Part shown: one piece after another, positions 35,356 through 44,811 of the stretch
Layout: each line of letters starts with the position of its first letter
Numbering within the stretch: the first letter of the stretch is position 1
Assembly (NCBI RefSeq): GCF_014541205.1
Contig: NZ_CP061280.1
Span: 1,256,798 to 1,320,797 of the forward strand
Length of the DNA: 64,000 nt
Reading direction: 5' to 3'
Origin: Mannheimia bovis
GTDB taxonomy: Bacteria > Pseudomonadota > Gammaproteobacteria > Enterobacterales > Pasteurellaceae
Translations under genes and position numbers: made by a program
The notes under the pieces: model-generated
The model's input: only the letters and a program-made list of their open reading frames with translations
Database searches by the model: none
What the model was told of the DNA's origin: nothing

Positions 35356-36060
35356 TTAGTAAGTAAAAACTGAATTCGGTTCAAAGGTTTTCAACTGCAT
35401 ATCTCGGCTAAATTGTAATGCAGAATTTTCGCCTAAAACGACCGCTTGTGAACCCTCGATTTGCAACGCCGTGCCTTCAGGCAAGCCATAAACTAACGCA
35501 TTTGGGTTCATAATCAGAAATTCGGCTAATCGTTCTTCTCGGCTTTCACCATTGTGACCTTGAATTTTGCCGGAAATAAAGTGTGGATTAATTTGATGAG
35601 GGAATAGGTTTAACGCTTGCAAAGATGGTGGATAAGTAATCGGCATATCGTTTGTGGTCATAATTGAGCTACCGGCAACATTTGCCCCTGCACTCCAACC
35701 GAAATACGGTGTTCCGTTTTCCACTTTTTGGCGAATGCACTCCAGCACATTGTTTTCATACATCTGTTTGAGCAAACAAAATGTATTACCACCGCCTACG
35801 GCGATCACATTCGCTTGTTCAATAATATCGGTATGTTTATTGCCACGATGAACAGAGATAATTTCAAGGTCTAAATCTGCTAATACTGTTTTTACGGTGC
35901 TTTCGTATTCGTCATAGCTGCGTCTAACCCCTGCATAGGGCAGAAATGCCACTTTTTTGCCTTGATAATCGGCTAAAAAGGTTTTCAGCCAAGGAATACA
36001 ATGCACTAAATACTCGGTGTTTTTATATTTAGAACCACTCATTAATAACATTTTTTTCAT
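35356..36060 (-). CDS. pepE: Peptidase E (alpha-aspartyl dipeptidase)
   Basis: A cytoplasmic S51 serine peptidase that cleaves dipeptides with N-terminal aspartate. The nucleophile serine lies in [10 protein letters not shown], preceded by the [10 protein letters not shown] motif. The length is about 234 residues. The ATG at 36060 is preferred: AAGGAG lies 6 bp before it, while it touches the upstream ATG at 36066. It is the first gene of a pepE-dcuC pair and divergent from the amidase gene at 36176. Aspartate release followed by C4-dicarboxylate exchange would make sense of the pair. Confidence 0.88.
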   Translation of the reverse strand: MKKMLLMSGSKYKNTEYLVHCIPWLKTFLADYQGKKVAFLPYAGVRRSYDEYESTVKTVLADLDLEIISVHRGNKHTDIIEQANVIAVGGGNTFCLLKQMYENNVLECIRQKVENGTPYFGWSAGANVAGSSIMTTNDMPITYPPSLQALNLFPHQINPHFISGKIQGHNGESREERLAEFLIMNPNALVYGLPEGTALQIEGSQAVVLGENSALQFSRDMQLKTFEPNSVFTY

Positions 36061-36120
36061 CGCCATCTCCTTTTATTGCATTTTAATTATATGAATAAAT
36101 TTTGATACAGATAAATATTT

Positions 36121-36143
36121 TTATACCTGAGTTTGGGTATAAT
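36121..36143 (+). promoter_or_regulatory. Operator-like palindrome over a -10 box, pepE/amidase divergent region
   Basis: TTATACC (36121-36127) and GGTATAA (36136-36142) form perfect 7-bp arms around an 8-nt spacer. The right arm overlaps a consensus -10 TATAAT (36138-36143) that points to the amidase gene. The -35 region is poor, as in regulated promoters. The regulator is unknown. Confidence 0.45.
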
Positions 36144-36175
36144 TATAACGAGTTTTTTGTAAAAAGAGGTGATTT

Positions 36176-37411
36176 ATGTCAATTAATATGCAAAGAATCC
36201 AACAAATTTTTACTGGTTTAGCCAGTTTCACATCAGTAGAAAATGAAATTACCCGCTTAGCATTTACCCAAGAAGATATTTCCGCCCGTGATTATGTTAT
36301 TGAGCTTTGCAAAAAGTATGATTTAACGGTGAAAATTGACCCTATCGGCAATGTATTTATTCGCCGTAAAGGTGTGGAGGACAATCTACCTGCTGTGGCT
36401 TTTGGTTCGCATATTGATACGGTAGTAAATGCCGGCAAATTTGACGGTACTTTAGGCACTATTGCAGGGCTGGAAACACTTTTTCAACTTTGTGAACAGA
36501 ATATCCAAACCCGTTATCCGCTCGAATTGATTATTTTTACCTGTGAAGAATCCAGCCGTTTTAATTACGCTACGCTTGGCAGTAAAGTGATGTGTGGGAT
36601 AGCGGATCAAGAGGCACTAAGTAAACTCAAAGATAAACAAGGCTTAGGTGTAGAGCAAGCTTTAAAGGATATCGGCTTAGATTTTAATAAAGTTAACCAA
36701 GCTAAACGCAGCGGCTCAGAGTTTAAATGCTTTCTAGAATTGCATATTGAACAAGGTCCAAGATTGGAAAATGAACAGAAAACCATTGGGATTGTCACCG
36801 GCATTGCAGCCCCGATTCGGGCGATTGTCAAAATCAAAGGGCAAGCGGATCATTCAGGTGCAACGGCAATGCACTACCGCCACGATGCTTTACTGGGTGC
36901 CGCCGAACTCGCCTTGGAATTAGAACAAGCCGCAATTCAAGCAGGTCATTCAACCGTAGCGACTGCCGGTAGTCTAACCGCCAAGCCGGGGGTGATGAAT
37001 GTAGTGCCGGGCTATGCTGAATTATTGGTGGATATTCGTGGCATTCATACAGAAGCCAGAGAATCGGTATTTATCGCTTTGCAAAATAAAATCAAAGAGG
37101 TGGAACAAAAACGGGGCTTAGAGATTGAATTACAGCTTATCTCAAAAGATCAACCTATCGTATTACCGACAGAAATGGTGGAATATTTAACCCAAGTGAC
37201 CGAAAGTTTAGGCTACAGCTATGAAATTATGCCAAGTGGGGCAGGGCACGATGCAATGCATATGGCAACCCTTTGCCCAACCGGAATGTTATTTGTGCCG
37301 TCACATTTAGGCATCAGCCACAACCCGCTTGAGTTTACCGAATGGAAAGATATTGAAGCCGGCATTCGAGTATTACAACAAGCCGTGCTTACGCAAGCGG
37401 AAATTGTCTAA
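36176..37411 (+). CDS. M20-family amidase / carbamoylase, AllC-like paralogue
   Basis: A 411-residue Zn-dependent hydrolase of the same family as AllC and N-carbamoyl-L-amino-acid hydrolases. Metal-site segments are GSHIDTVVNAGKFDGTLG, TCEESSRFN, HIEQGPRLE and a C-terminal SHNPLEF. It lies opposite pepE and dcuC, not in the main allantoin run. Compared with the AllC at 20611 it has the same length but differs widely by eye. It may act on allantoate, an N-carbamoyl amino acid or another ureide; the sequence alone does not settle this. AAAGAGGTG precedes the ATG. Confidence 0.8.
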   Translation: MSINMQRIQQIFTGLASFTSVENEITRLAFTQEDISARDYVIELCKKYDLTVKIDPIGNVFIRRKGVEDNLPAVAFGSHIDTVVNAGKFDGTLGTIAGLETLFQLCEQNIQTRYPLELIIFTCEESSRFNYATLGSKVMCGIADQEALSKLKDKQGLGVEQALKDIGLDFNKVNQAKRSGSEFKCFLELHIEQGPRLENEQKTIGIVTGIAAPIRAIVKIKGQADHSGATAMHYRHDALLGAAELALELEQAAIQAGHSTVATAGSLTAKPGVMNVVPGYAELLVDIRGIHTEARESVFIALQNKIKEVEQKRGLEIELQLISKDQPIVLPTEMVEYLTQVTESLGYSYEIMPSGAGHDAMHMATLCPTGMLFVPSHLGISHNPLEFTEWKDIEAGIRVLQQAVLTQAEIV

Positions 37412-37421
37412 CCCTTATTTT

Positions 37422-37468
37422 ACAAGCGGTCAGTTTTTGCAGTTTTTTTGCAAATTCTGACCGCTTGT
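37422..37468. terminator. Inverted uptake-sequence pair as bidirectional terminator
   Basis: ACAAGCGGTCAG (37422-37433) and CTGACCGCTTGT (37457-37468) are perfect 12-bp arms between convergent genes. Confidence 0.75.
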
Positions 37469-37471
37469 CTA

Positions 37472-37900
37472 TTAAAGATCAAAAGACTGAATTAAATTCA
37501 CGTGTAAACGCACATCTACATTACCACGCACTGCGTTTGAATATGGGCAAACTTCGTGGGCTTTTTGGATTAATGTTTTAGCATCGGCTTCGTTTAAGCC
37601 AGCAACGGTAATCGTAATATCTAAATCCAACGAAAATGCACCGTCTTTTTGACCAATTCCCACCGCAACGCTGGTGCTTGATTTGGTTGGTTTAATACCC
37701 AACGCAGGGGCAACGTGGTTCATTGCACTGTCAAAGCAAGCTGCATAGCCCATTGCGAAAAGTTGTTCCGGATTTGTACCGACTTTGCCACTCTCATTTT
37801 GAAAGCCGACTAAATCAAAACCGATTGAACCATCATCCACTTGGGTTCTGCCGTCACGCCCGCCGGTTGCGGTTGCACTAGTGTGATAAAAAATTTTCAT
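37472..37900 (-). CDS. ohr: Organic hydroperoxide resistance protein (Ohr)
   Basis: A 142-residue OsmC/Ohr-fold thiol peroxidase that reduces organic peroxides. The two redox cysteines lie in YAACFDSAM (about residue 55) and EVCPYSNAVRGN (about residue 119), the Ohr rather than OsmC pattern. The GGRDGRTQVDDG start is typical. GGAG precedes the ATG. It is divergent from an AraC-type regulator, an uncommon partner since ohr is usually controlled by the MarR-type OhrR. Confidence 0.92.
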   Translation of the reverse strand: MKIFYHTSATATGGRDGRTQVDDGSIGFDLVGFQNESGKVGTNPEQLFAMGYAACFDSAMNHVAPALGIKPTKSSTSVAVGIGQKDGAFSLDLDITITVAGLNEADAKTLIQKAHEVCPYSNAVRGNVDVRLHVNLIQSFDL

Positions 37901-38022
37901 TGTAAACTCCTATTTGTTATTGTTTGAAATCAAGCTGTTTGCTTATATGGCGACATTATATTGAACAAACGAAAAAAGCAGTATAAAATTTCTCTAATTT
38001 TATTGCCTATTTCTCTAAATTT

Positions 38023-38895
38023 ATGTTTGAGCCACAACTTATCCAAAATATCATACAAATAGCCCCGAAAAACGAAATATGGCACACGCCAATCACTGGC
38101 TTATTCGTTCACTGTTGTGATATGCCGACCATACAGCAAGCACATATTCAAGAACCGAGTATCTGCCTAGTGCTACAACAGCAACGCCAAATCTGTCTTG
38201 GTGAACAGTGTTATATATTTGGTGATGGACAATTTATGTTCTGTCCGGTGAATTTGCCTTTAACTATCGAAATCCCCGATGCCACACAGACACAACCCTA
38301 TCTCGGCATTTCAATGAAAATTGATTTAACCTTACTCGGCAAAGTATTGGCACAAGTGCCAAAAGATATTGCACAAAAATCTAATTCCTATTCTGCTTTT
38401 GAGCAATGGCAACTTACTCAAGAATTAAGCAACGCATTCAGCCGATTACTCGAATTATTAACTAAACCGCAGGATATTGATTTTCTTGCTCCGCTAATTC
38501 AGAAAGAAATTTACTACCGCTTATTACAAAGCTTGCAAGGCGAAAAATTAAAAAACCTGTTGGAGCAAGGTTCACACACGCACATCGTGGCACAAGCTAG
38601 TCTTTGGATTGAACAAAATCTTAATCAAGCGTTTAGCGTAGAAAGCCTTGCACACCAAAGCGGAATGTCGGTTTCAGGCTTTCACAGCCATTTCAAGAAG
38701 ATCACTGGAATGTCGCCCCTGCAATATCAAAAAAGATTACGGCTTACTACCGCTCAACGTCTAATCAAACTTGGCAAAGACAATATTGCCACGATTGCTT
38801 ACCAAGTCGGCTACGAAAGCCCCAGCCAATTCAGCCGAGAATACAGTCGCCATTTTGGACATTCGCCACGGGGGGATTTGGAGGGAAGGGGGTAA
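38023..38895 (+). CDS. AraC-family transcriptional regulator
   Basis: A 290-residue regulator. Residues about 1-160 form an AraC-type sensory domain (N-terminal cupin type, with SICLVLQQQRQICLGEQCYI). Residues about 190-285 are the double helix-turn-helix domain with SVESLAHQSGMSVSGFHSHF and ATIAYQVGYESPSQFSREYS. The protein ends GHSPRGDLEGRG, somewhat shorter than the usual tail. It is divergent from ohr with a 122-bp gap. The start has no clear ribosome site. A decayed relative of its C-terminus lies at 31857-32016. Confidence 0.88.
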   Translation: MFEPQLIQNIIQIAPKNEIWHTPITGLFVHCCDMPTIQQAHIQEPSICLVLQQQRQICLGEQCYIFGDGQFMFCPVNLPLTIEIPDATQTQPYLGISMKIDLTLLGKVLAQVPKDIAQKSNSYSAFEQWQLTQELSNAFSRLLELLTKPQDIDFLAPLIQKEIYYRLLQSLQGEKLKNLLEQGSHTHIVAQASLWIEQNLNQAFSVESLAHQSGMSVSGFHSHFKKITGMSPLQYQKRLRLTTAQRLIKLGKDNIATIAYQVGYESPSQFSREYSRHFGHSPRGDLEGRG

Positions 38896-38994
38896 AGCGG
38901 TAAATTTCTTGGGGAATTTTGCAAAAATCCAATGTGAAATATCGCTTTGTGATTGATATGGGGAGTTTGAAGGGGTAATTTGGGGATAAGGGGG

Positions 38995-39027
38995 ACACCG
39001 TTTTCAGAGTGGGAAACGGTGTTTTTT
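38995..39027 (+). terminator. Terminator after the AraC-type gene
   Basis: Stem ACACCGTTT / AAACGGTGT with a 10-nt loop and TTTTTT. It lies between the AraC gene and the defence cassette and marks the composition change. Confidence 0.75.
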
Positions 39028-39041
39028 GATATTTATTCTTG

Positions 39042-39881
39042 TTACGCTAATATTTCACTATAAAAAACCATATCTGGAATAAATGCTTTTAATTTATCAT
39101 AATAATCTTTTCTTATCATCAAGTCGCAACCTTCAAGAGTTGGTATATTACCATCATTGCCATTATCAATAAGGTTTTCCCGCCAGCATCTAAATTTAAT
39201 GATGATTTCTCCATTACAATCCAATGCCTGCAATCCATTGTTATAATCATCTAAAACAAGTCTAAGACATCTTAAAATAGAACTATTTATCCATAAAATA
39301 TATGGAAAATTAATACTGTTCATTTGAGTGGATAAAACTTGAATAATAGGATAACCATACAGAAAGTTATTATCCCAAATACGCTGTGACGGTAAACTAA
39401 CCCAATCAAACAGAGGGTTTATTTTTTCTTGATGTAGCAACAATCCTTCAAATACAATAAATTTTTTATTATCTTTCCTGTAATCGCCTAGCACAATTTG
39501 ACTTTCAAATCTTGCCATTCTAATAAAACTATTTTCCAAATCAGGCTCTTTAAAATCATTGATTACCTCACTAGGTTTTATTATATTTGGACGCTGAATA
39601 AAACTATTTGAAGTTGCAATTACACTTTTTAAGTCTACGGAATAATAAAAATCAAAATCTTTGTGATTTAACTCTTGAAATATGGTGCTAAAGATTAAGT
39701 TTTCAGTATAAATATTTGGCGATAAATACCCGTGATAATTTTTAATAAAAGTATCAAATTGATATTTATCAAATTTTGCAATAATTTTATCCATAATGGC
39801 TTTTTTATCTGAATCAGATAATTGAAAAAATTGCCAAATTCTATGATGTTTAATATGTTGAATAATGATATCGTTAAGCAT
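39042..39881 (-). CDS. Unknown protein coupled to the STAND NTPase
   Basis: A 279-residue protein (ATG at 39881) with no signal peptide and no membrane segment. It is rich in Ile, Asn, Asp and Lys. I recognise no catalytic motif. The first third is helical (HHRIWQFFQLSDSDKKAIMD), followed by a region with many aromatic residues (YGYPIIQVLSTQMNSINF) and a conserved-looking charged end. It starts one base after the stop of the 1571-residue gene (TAATATG), so the two are translationally coupled. It may be a partner, regulator or target sensor of the defence protein. A longer frame from 39908 overlaps the upstream gene by 26 bp. Codon use is as AT-rich as its neighbour. Confidence 0.72.
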   Translation of the reverse strand: MLNDIIIQHIKHHRIWQFFQLSDSDKKAIMDKIIAKFDKYQFDTFIKNYHGYLSPNIYTENLIFSTIFQELNHKDFDFYYSVDLKSVIATSNSFIQRPNIIKPSEVINDFKEPDLENSFIRMARFESQIVLGDYRKDNKKFIVFEGLLLHQEKINPLFDWVSLPSQRIWDNNFLYGYPIIQVLSTQMNSINFPYILWINSSILRCLRLVLDDYNNGLQALDCNGEIIIKFRCWRENLIDNGNDGNIPTLEGCDLMIRKDYYDKLKAFIPDMVFYSEILA

Positions 39882-39882
39882 A

Positions 39883-42800
39883 TTAAACACCCTCAATAAT
39901 TCTATCAACCAAACTATTAATATAGAAATTACCTATTTTTTGACATTTTTTTAAATCATCTTTACATTGCTCTATCAAAATGATTAATTTGTCTTTTTTC
40001 AAATAGATAAGTTCCAAAATCGCCACAATACTTAATTGACTAAATTCAATTAAATTTTCAAAAGACCATTTTATTGGTTTTATTAACAAATCCGTCTCAT
40101 AATCTATCAGATAATGAATAGCAAACAAAACTTCTCTTTGAATGGTGCTATCAAGATTTTTCATTTTAGCCAGCATTAATGTAACTGCCAGTTCATTCTC
40201 ATTCATTCCTGATAAATATTGATTTGACTCAACAAAATCCCAATTAAAATCGTTAATATCTGGCAATCTACTCTCAATATATTGATAAGCATTATTGTAT
40301 AAATCCAATACAACTTCTTTTTCCATACCACAAAATTCAAAAGCGGATACTAAATTGGCGATTGGCATAGTTCTATAACTATCTAATTTAAGATGGTCGC
40401 AGAGATGTCTAAAAATTTCATTTTTTGCCAAATGGTAATCCATTTTTACTGCTAGCTTTAAAGGTTCTTTATATGTACACATATTCATCCAACCATCTGT
40501 TGAATAAAGCGTATTGAGTGTAAGTAAGTTAATTTTCAAATCTTGAGATAGGTTCAATCTCTGAATTAATATAAATAAATTTTCAAAATAAATATCATAA
40601 TCACGAGGGAATTTTTTCTTAATTAATGAAGATATGATATTTTTTGCAATAAATTCATCATCGCAATTCGTAAGATGAAAATACAATAAATTAAAATCAC
40701 CATCCAAAATATGCTCTTTTTCCTCATAATGCTCAATAATTTCATCAATATTTAAATTATCTATATTTAAAACATTATCACAAATACCCAATGATTGATT
40801 AATAAAATCAACCATTTTTTTATTAAAATTACTGTGAATATTATTGCTATTAATATATTTTTTAATATTGAATGTTAGGTTAAATTCCTGACAAAATGAT
40901 TTAAAGTTAATCATTGTTGTTTCTGATAATTTTTCATAAGAATCATTCCAGTCCCTATTTAGCAAATCAATTAGGGATAATTTAGCCAAGTGATGATTTT
41001 TTTCTTTAATGGAGTTAATAATATTCAAAAAACCATTTAAGTATTCTTCCCTATTATTAGTTGGAGACAATTTATATAAAAAATTTAAAATAATAGGATT
41101 AACCCTTTCTTGGCTGATAGCCAAAAAATCAACAAACATATAATCCAATTTCCAAAAATATGGGTCTTTCATAAACTCGTAAATAAGATATTTTGCAGAT
41201 AAATCATAATCAATATTTGATAGGTGCTTAAACCAATCCATAGCTATCCATCTGATGCCTTTTCCATCTTCCGTATGTTTCGCTACCGCATCGGTTAGAT
41301 ATTTTAATTTCTTCACATAATTTATCGCCAAATTGGCATCTATCTTATGTAGAGCATCAATTGGATCTACTATTTCTGACAGTGTAACATCTTTTCTAAA
41401 AGTATAATTAGTAATGTATGAGACTGCGTTCTTCAATTCATTTTGTGCCTGCTCTATATATTTCATATTGGAATAAATCAGTGCTTTTTGAAAATAAAAT
41501 CCTGCATATTCATCATATTGTAGCCATTGATTTTCTTCAAGTTGAGAATATGCATTAATAATATAATAAATATTGTTATCATTTAAAAAGTATTTTCCTA
41601 CAATATTGATTACAGGAACTGGTATCTTAATGAGTATTTCTAAAATATATTTCCAATTTTCCTTACTTGAAATATGACGCAAAGATTTTATGATTGATAA
41701 TTCAATCAAATGCTCATTATTGGATATTCTTAAATCTATGGCTCTTGGATTGCCTTTATATAGCTCTACATCTCTACATAAAAACTCAATATTTTTAATA
41801 GAATTGCTTTCTATGTCGTTGGGTTTGGATGTTTTTTCTATAATAAATGTGCGAATAAAAAATTTTATCCAGTTATAAAAGAAATTGTGTGGTTCTATGG
41901 ATTTTTCAAATTCAATTAAATCATTGATTTTGTGCTTAGCATACAATGAAACTAAAAAATAAAAATTGATTGTTTCTTTTCCATCAATATAATTACCGTT
42001 TTTCAAAAAATCTGTAGATAATTCTTCAAAATCTATATTTATAGGTATATAGGCATCATGATTGTGTAATAATGATTTCTTGTTGACTTTTAAACAAATA
42101 TCATCCTTTTTATCATCATCAAGTTCTTGAATAAATAAATTAATGACTGATAAAAGATTATTTTTAATCAAAAATGAAATACAAATATCAAAAAACATTT
42201 CATTATTATGTTTTGATGATTTGTTTAAAATTTCAAGTAATTCTTCCTCATTGTTAATTTGACTATAAAGAAAATACTCAAAGTTCTCTTCAGAAATTGA
42301 TTCTTTAAATAAATCATCAATCTTTTCCCAATCAGGTTTATATTTATTTCTTGCTAAAATAGAAAATGCTTTTGCAGTAGTAACAATATCAAAATTCATT
42401 TCATTATTGAAAAATAACAATGAATTTGCCCTATCATATCCGTAGATATTTAATACTGTTTCAAAATAAATTTCAAAATTTTCAATAAATTGGCTATGAT
42501 ATTCTTCCGAATTGGTAGAGTATATGGTTCTATTAAATTCACTCAAAAAAGACAATAATCCCCAATCCTCTAATTCTTGTGCTACATACAAAAAATATAG
42601 GCTATTTCCCCTTATTAATTTTTCTGGGTATCCGTAATATAGGCTATTAACCAAGAAATCTGGTTTGGCATAATTTGATATTTCTGAATACCTTTCTGAA
42701 TTAAATAAATATTTAAACAAATATCTATAAGATTTTGGATTGTCATAAAATCCTTCTTTATTCAACCAATCACCAATTATTTTATAACAATAAATACTTG

Positions 42801-44598
42801 CCTTGCCTAATTTTTCTAGTTGGTATCTTCTAAAACTATCGTGATACAAAGAAATACCGCCTCTTGATAAGTTTTCAAAGAGTACTGGTGACAAAATTTG
42901 TAAGTCTTCATCCAAACAATAAGGAAGTGGATGAATTTTTGAAAGCTCTTCTCTTGTAACAGAAAACTCCAAACAACACAAAATATCTAGTGTTTGCGAT
43001 TTTGTGTTTTTATCAAGTTTTGATGATAAAAATTCATAATACGATTTTAAATTAAAATCATAGTCTGGAAAATCATTCTGTATATCAATATTTGGATTGT
43101 CTTTTAAATGATTAAGAATGTAATTTAAATACAATGGATTTCCCTGACTCTTATCTAAGAGTGTCTGGGTTAAATTATGCGTTTGTACATCAATATTAAA
43201 CTTATTAACAAGACTCAAAATGTCATCCGCATTCCATTTAGGTAAGTCCACTCTTAAAAAATGATGATTTTGTATGAGTGTGTCAATTTCATTAACTGGC
43301 TGAGAACCCAGAATGATAGATACATTATCTGGTGTTTCTATTTTTGAAATGCAGTCAATTATTCTTGTTTTTTCCTCTGAAAGAGTTTTAGATTGACCTC
43401 TCACACGCTCGATATGATCCAACCCATCAATAATAATGATTAATGGTTCACTGATTTTAGATAAAAGTAAATTTAATTCATTAAGATTGGAAGCAAAAAT
43501 TTGCTCTTTTTGACTTTGTAAATTTGGGTATAGCGATTGAATATCTGCGATTAAGTTGCCGAAAAATACATCAGATGTTACTCTCTGTTCATAAAAAGAG
43601 TCTTCCATTCCTGTAAAACAGTAATGTCTAAGAACTTTCTGATTATTGTTTTTTAGATATTCAATTAAATTTGTTAAAAACCAAGACTTTCCAGCACCAG
43701 GTTCAGCAACTAGAATACTTTTTTGGTTTTTTCTAAAATCTTGTAATAAAGTTTCAATTTTTTCTTTAAAAATAATATTTTTTTCTTGATTAATTTGAAA
43801 TTTTTGCTCAATTTGACCAAAATCGGTTTTTATTCTTAATTTTTCTAATATTTTTTTTACACTTAGTTGTGTTGAGTTTGTACGAAAGTCTCCGCTAAAT
43901 TTAACTATCTTTATCAAAAAGTCATTGATAGATATATCATTGTTAGGATATTGCCCAATGCCAATCTTTTTTGCTTGCTCAATAAGTATGTTCTCTAATG
44001 TATCTGGATGTTCGAAATCCAATCTTGCTTTTGGAAAATTTGTTTCTATTAGAAGTTCATTGCAAAATTGAGCAAATTCATTTCTATCTATATTATGTTG
44101 TTTAACATATTTTTTAAGATTGTCCCATCTATTAAATTTTTCCGGATTTTCCTGCCAAATATTATAAATATTTAATTTAAAAACATTGGTATTCAAATGA
44201 TCAAATGAAGAATTCGCTGATTGAGGGATAAGAGCATCTTTTATATTATCCTCAATAGGCTCATTCCAAGCCAAACATAATCTAAATTCTGTCTGATCCG
44301 TTCTTAAGATTTGCCAATTTTCAAACAATTTATAAATTGCTAGTGAAGTCCCATTATCATTAGACAAATCATCTTTTGACAAATGTTTTGCACTGGTCTC
44401 ATTGCTGTATTTGATTTGTTTTCTTTGAATATTGTCACCATTTTGAATAACCAAGTCATCAAATCTATCATCTTCAATCTGTTTTTTATCAAAAGTGAGA
44501 ACAGAATCAAAATGACCAGAAATCACTTCCTGTAGAATAAAATAAGAACATAGCAAATCTTGGTATTGATAGCCTTCGTGGGCATTATTGAGGCTCAT
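39883..44598 (-). CDS. Nuclease-STAND NTPase-repeat protein, likely anti-phage defence
   Basis: A 1571-residue multi-domain protein. Residues about 1-210 resemble the Cap4/DUF4297-type dsDNA nuclease: HEGYQYQDLLCSYFIL at the start and an active-site-like Asp48 ... Gln61-Ile-Lys63 (restriction-like D...QxK). Residues about 275-500 are a STAND ATPase: Walker A AEPGAGKS (298-305), Walker B IIIIDGLDH (387-395) and a sensor-like SQGNPLYL (484-491). The remaining ~1000 residues are helical and look like a repeat sensor domain. This order matches Avs-type immune proteins that recognise phage proteins and then cut DNA. It is clearly AT-richer than flanking genes, so horizontal gain is likely. A partner gene follows by one base. 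Confidence 0.82.
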   Translation of the reverse strand: MSLNNAHEGYQYQDLLCSYFILQEVISGHFDSVLTFDKKQIEDDRFDDLVIQNGDNIQRKQIKYSNETSAKHLSKDDLSNDNGTSLAIYKLFENWQILRTDQTEFRLCLAWNEPIEDNIKDALIPQSANSSFDHLNTNVFKLNIYNIWQENPEKFNRWDNLKKYVKQHNIDRNEFAQFCNELLIETNFPKARLDFEHPDTLENILIEQAKKIGIGQYPNNDISINDFLIKIVKFSGDFRTNSTQLSVKKILEKLRIKTDFGQIEQKFQINQEKNIIFKEKIETLLQDFRKNQKSILVAEPGAGKSWFLTNLIEYLKNNNQKVLRHYCFTGMEDSFYEQRVTSDVFFGNLIADIQSLYPNLQSQKEQIFASNLNELNLLLSKISEPLIIIIDGLDHIERVRGQSKTLSEEKTRIIDCISKIETPDNVSIILGSQPVNEIDTLIQNHHFLRVDLPKWNADDILSLVNKFNIDVQTHNLTQTLLDKSQGNPLYLNYILNHLKDNPNIDIQNDFPDYDFNLKSYYEFLSSKLDKNTKSQTLDILCCLEFSVTREELSKIHPLPYCLDEDLQILSPVLFENLSRGGISLYHDSFRRYQLEKLGKASIYCYKIIGDWLNKEGFYDNPKSYRYLFKYLFNSERYSEISNYAKPDFLVNSLYYGYPEKLIRGNSLYFLYVAQELEDWGLLSFLSEFNRTIYSTNSEEYHSQFIENFEIYFETVLNIYGYDRANSLLFFNNEMNFDIVTTAKAFSILARNKYKPDWEKIDDLFKESISEENFEYFLYSQINNEEELLEILNKSSKHNNEMFFDICISFLIKNNLLSVINLFIQELDDDKKDDICLKVNKKSLLHNHDAYIPINIDFEELSTDFLKNGNYIDGKETINFYFLVSLYAKHKINDLIEFEKSIEPHNFFYNWIKFFIRTFIIEKTSKPNDIESNSIKNIEFLCRDVELYKGNPRAIDLRISNNEHLIELSIIKSLRHISSKENWKYILEILIKIPVPVINIVGKYFLNDNNIYYIINAYSQLEENQWLQYDEYAGFYFQKALIYSNMKYIEQAQNELKNAVSYITNYTFRKDVTLSEIVDPIDALHKIDANLAINYVKKLKYLTDAVAKHTEDGKGIRWIAMDWFKHLSNIDYDLSAKYLIYEFMKDPYFWKLDYMFVDFLAISQERVNPIILNFLYKLSPTNNREEYLNGFLNIINSIKEKNHHLAKLSLIDLLNRDWNDSYEKLSETTMINFKSFCQEFNLTFNIKKYINSNNIHSNFNKKMVDFINQSLGICDNVLNIDNLNIDEIIEHYEEKEHILDGDFNLLYFHLTNCDDEFIAKNIISSLIKKKFPRDYDIYFENLFILIQRLNLSQDLKINLLTLNTLYSTDGWMNMCTYKEPLKLAVKMDYHLAKNEIFRHLCDHLKLDSYRTMPIANLVSAFEFCGMEKEVVLDLYNNAYQYIESRLPDINDFNWDFVESNQYLSGMNENELAVTLMLAKMKNLDSTIQREVLFAIHYLIDYETDLLIKPIKWSFENLIEFSQLSIVAILELIYLKKDKLIILIEQCKDDLKKCQKIGNFYINSLVDRIIEGV

Positions 44599-44811
44599 AA
44601 ATATATCCGTGAAATAAGATTTAATATTTATATTGTATCACATTTGTTACATTAGCTTTACTTCTACTTATTACGGTAATTTTAATCCTGATGAAGTATT
44701 GCAAACGATAGTATTTACCGATGCATGTTAGAAAAATCCAACTTTGCCTAACCAGAAAATTTTACAAATTTCCACCGCACTTTGACCGCTTGTTGATACT
44801 TTCAAAGATTC

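Noticed and set aside
44599-44811. Retron-like ncRNA or CBASS-type companion upstream of the defence gene
   Set aside because: The 213-bp gap is AT-rich with no long hairpin, reverse transcriptase or cyclase gene nearby.
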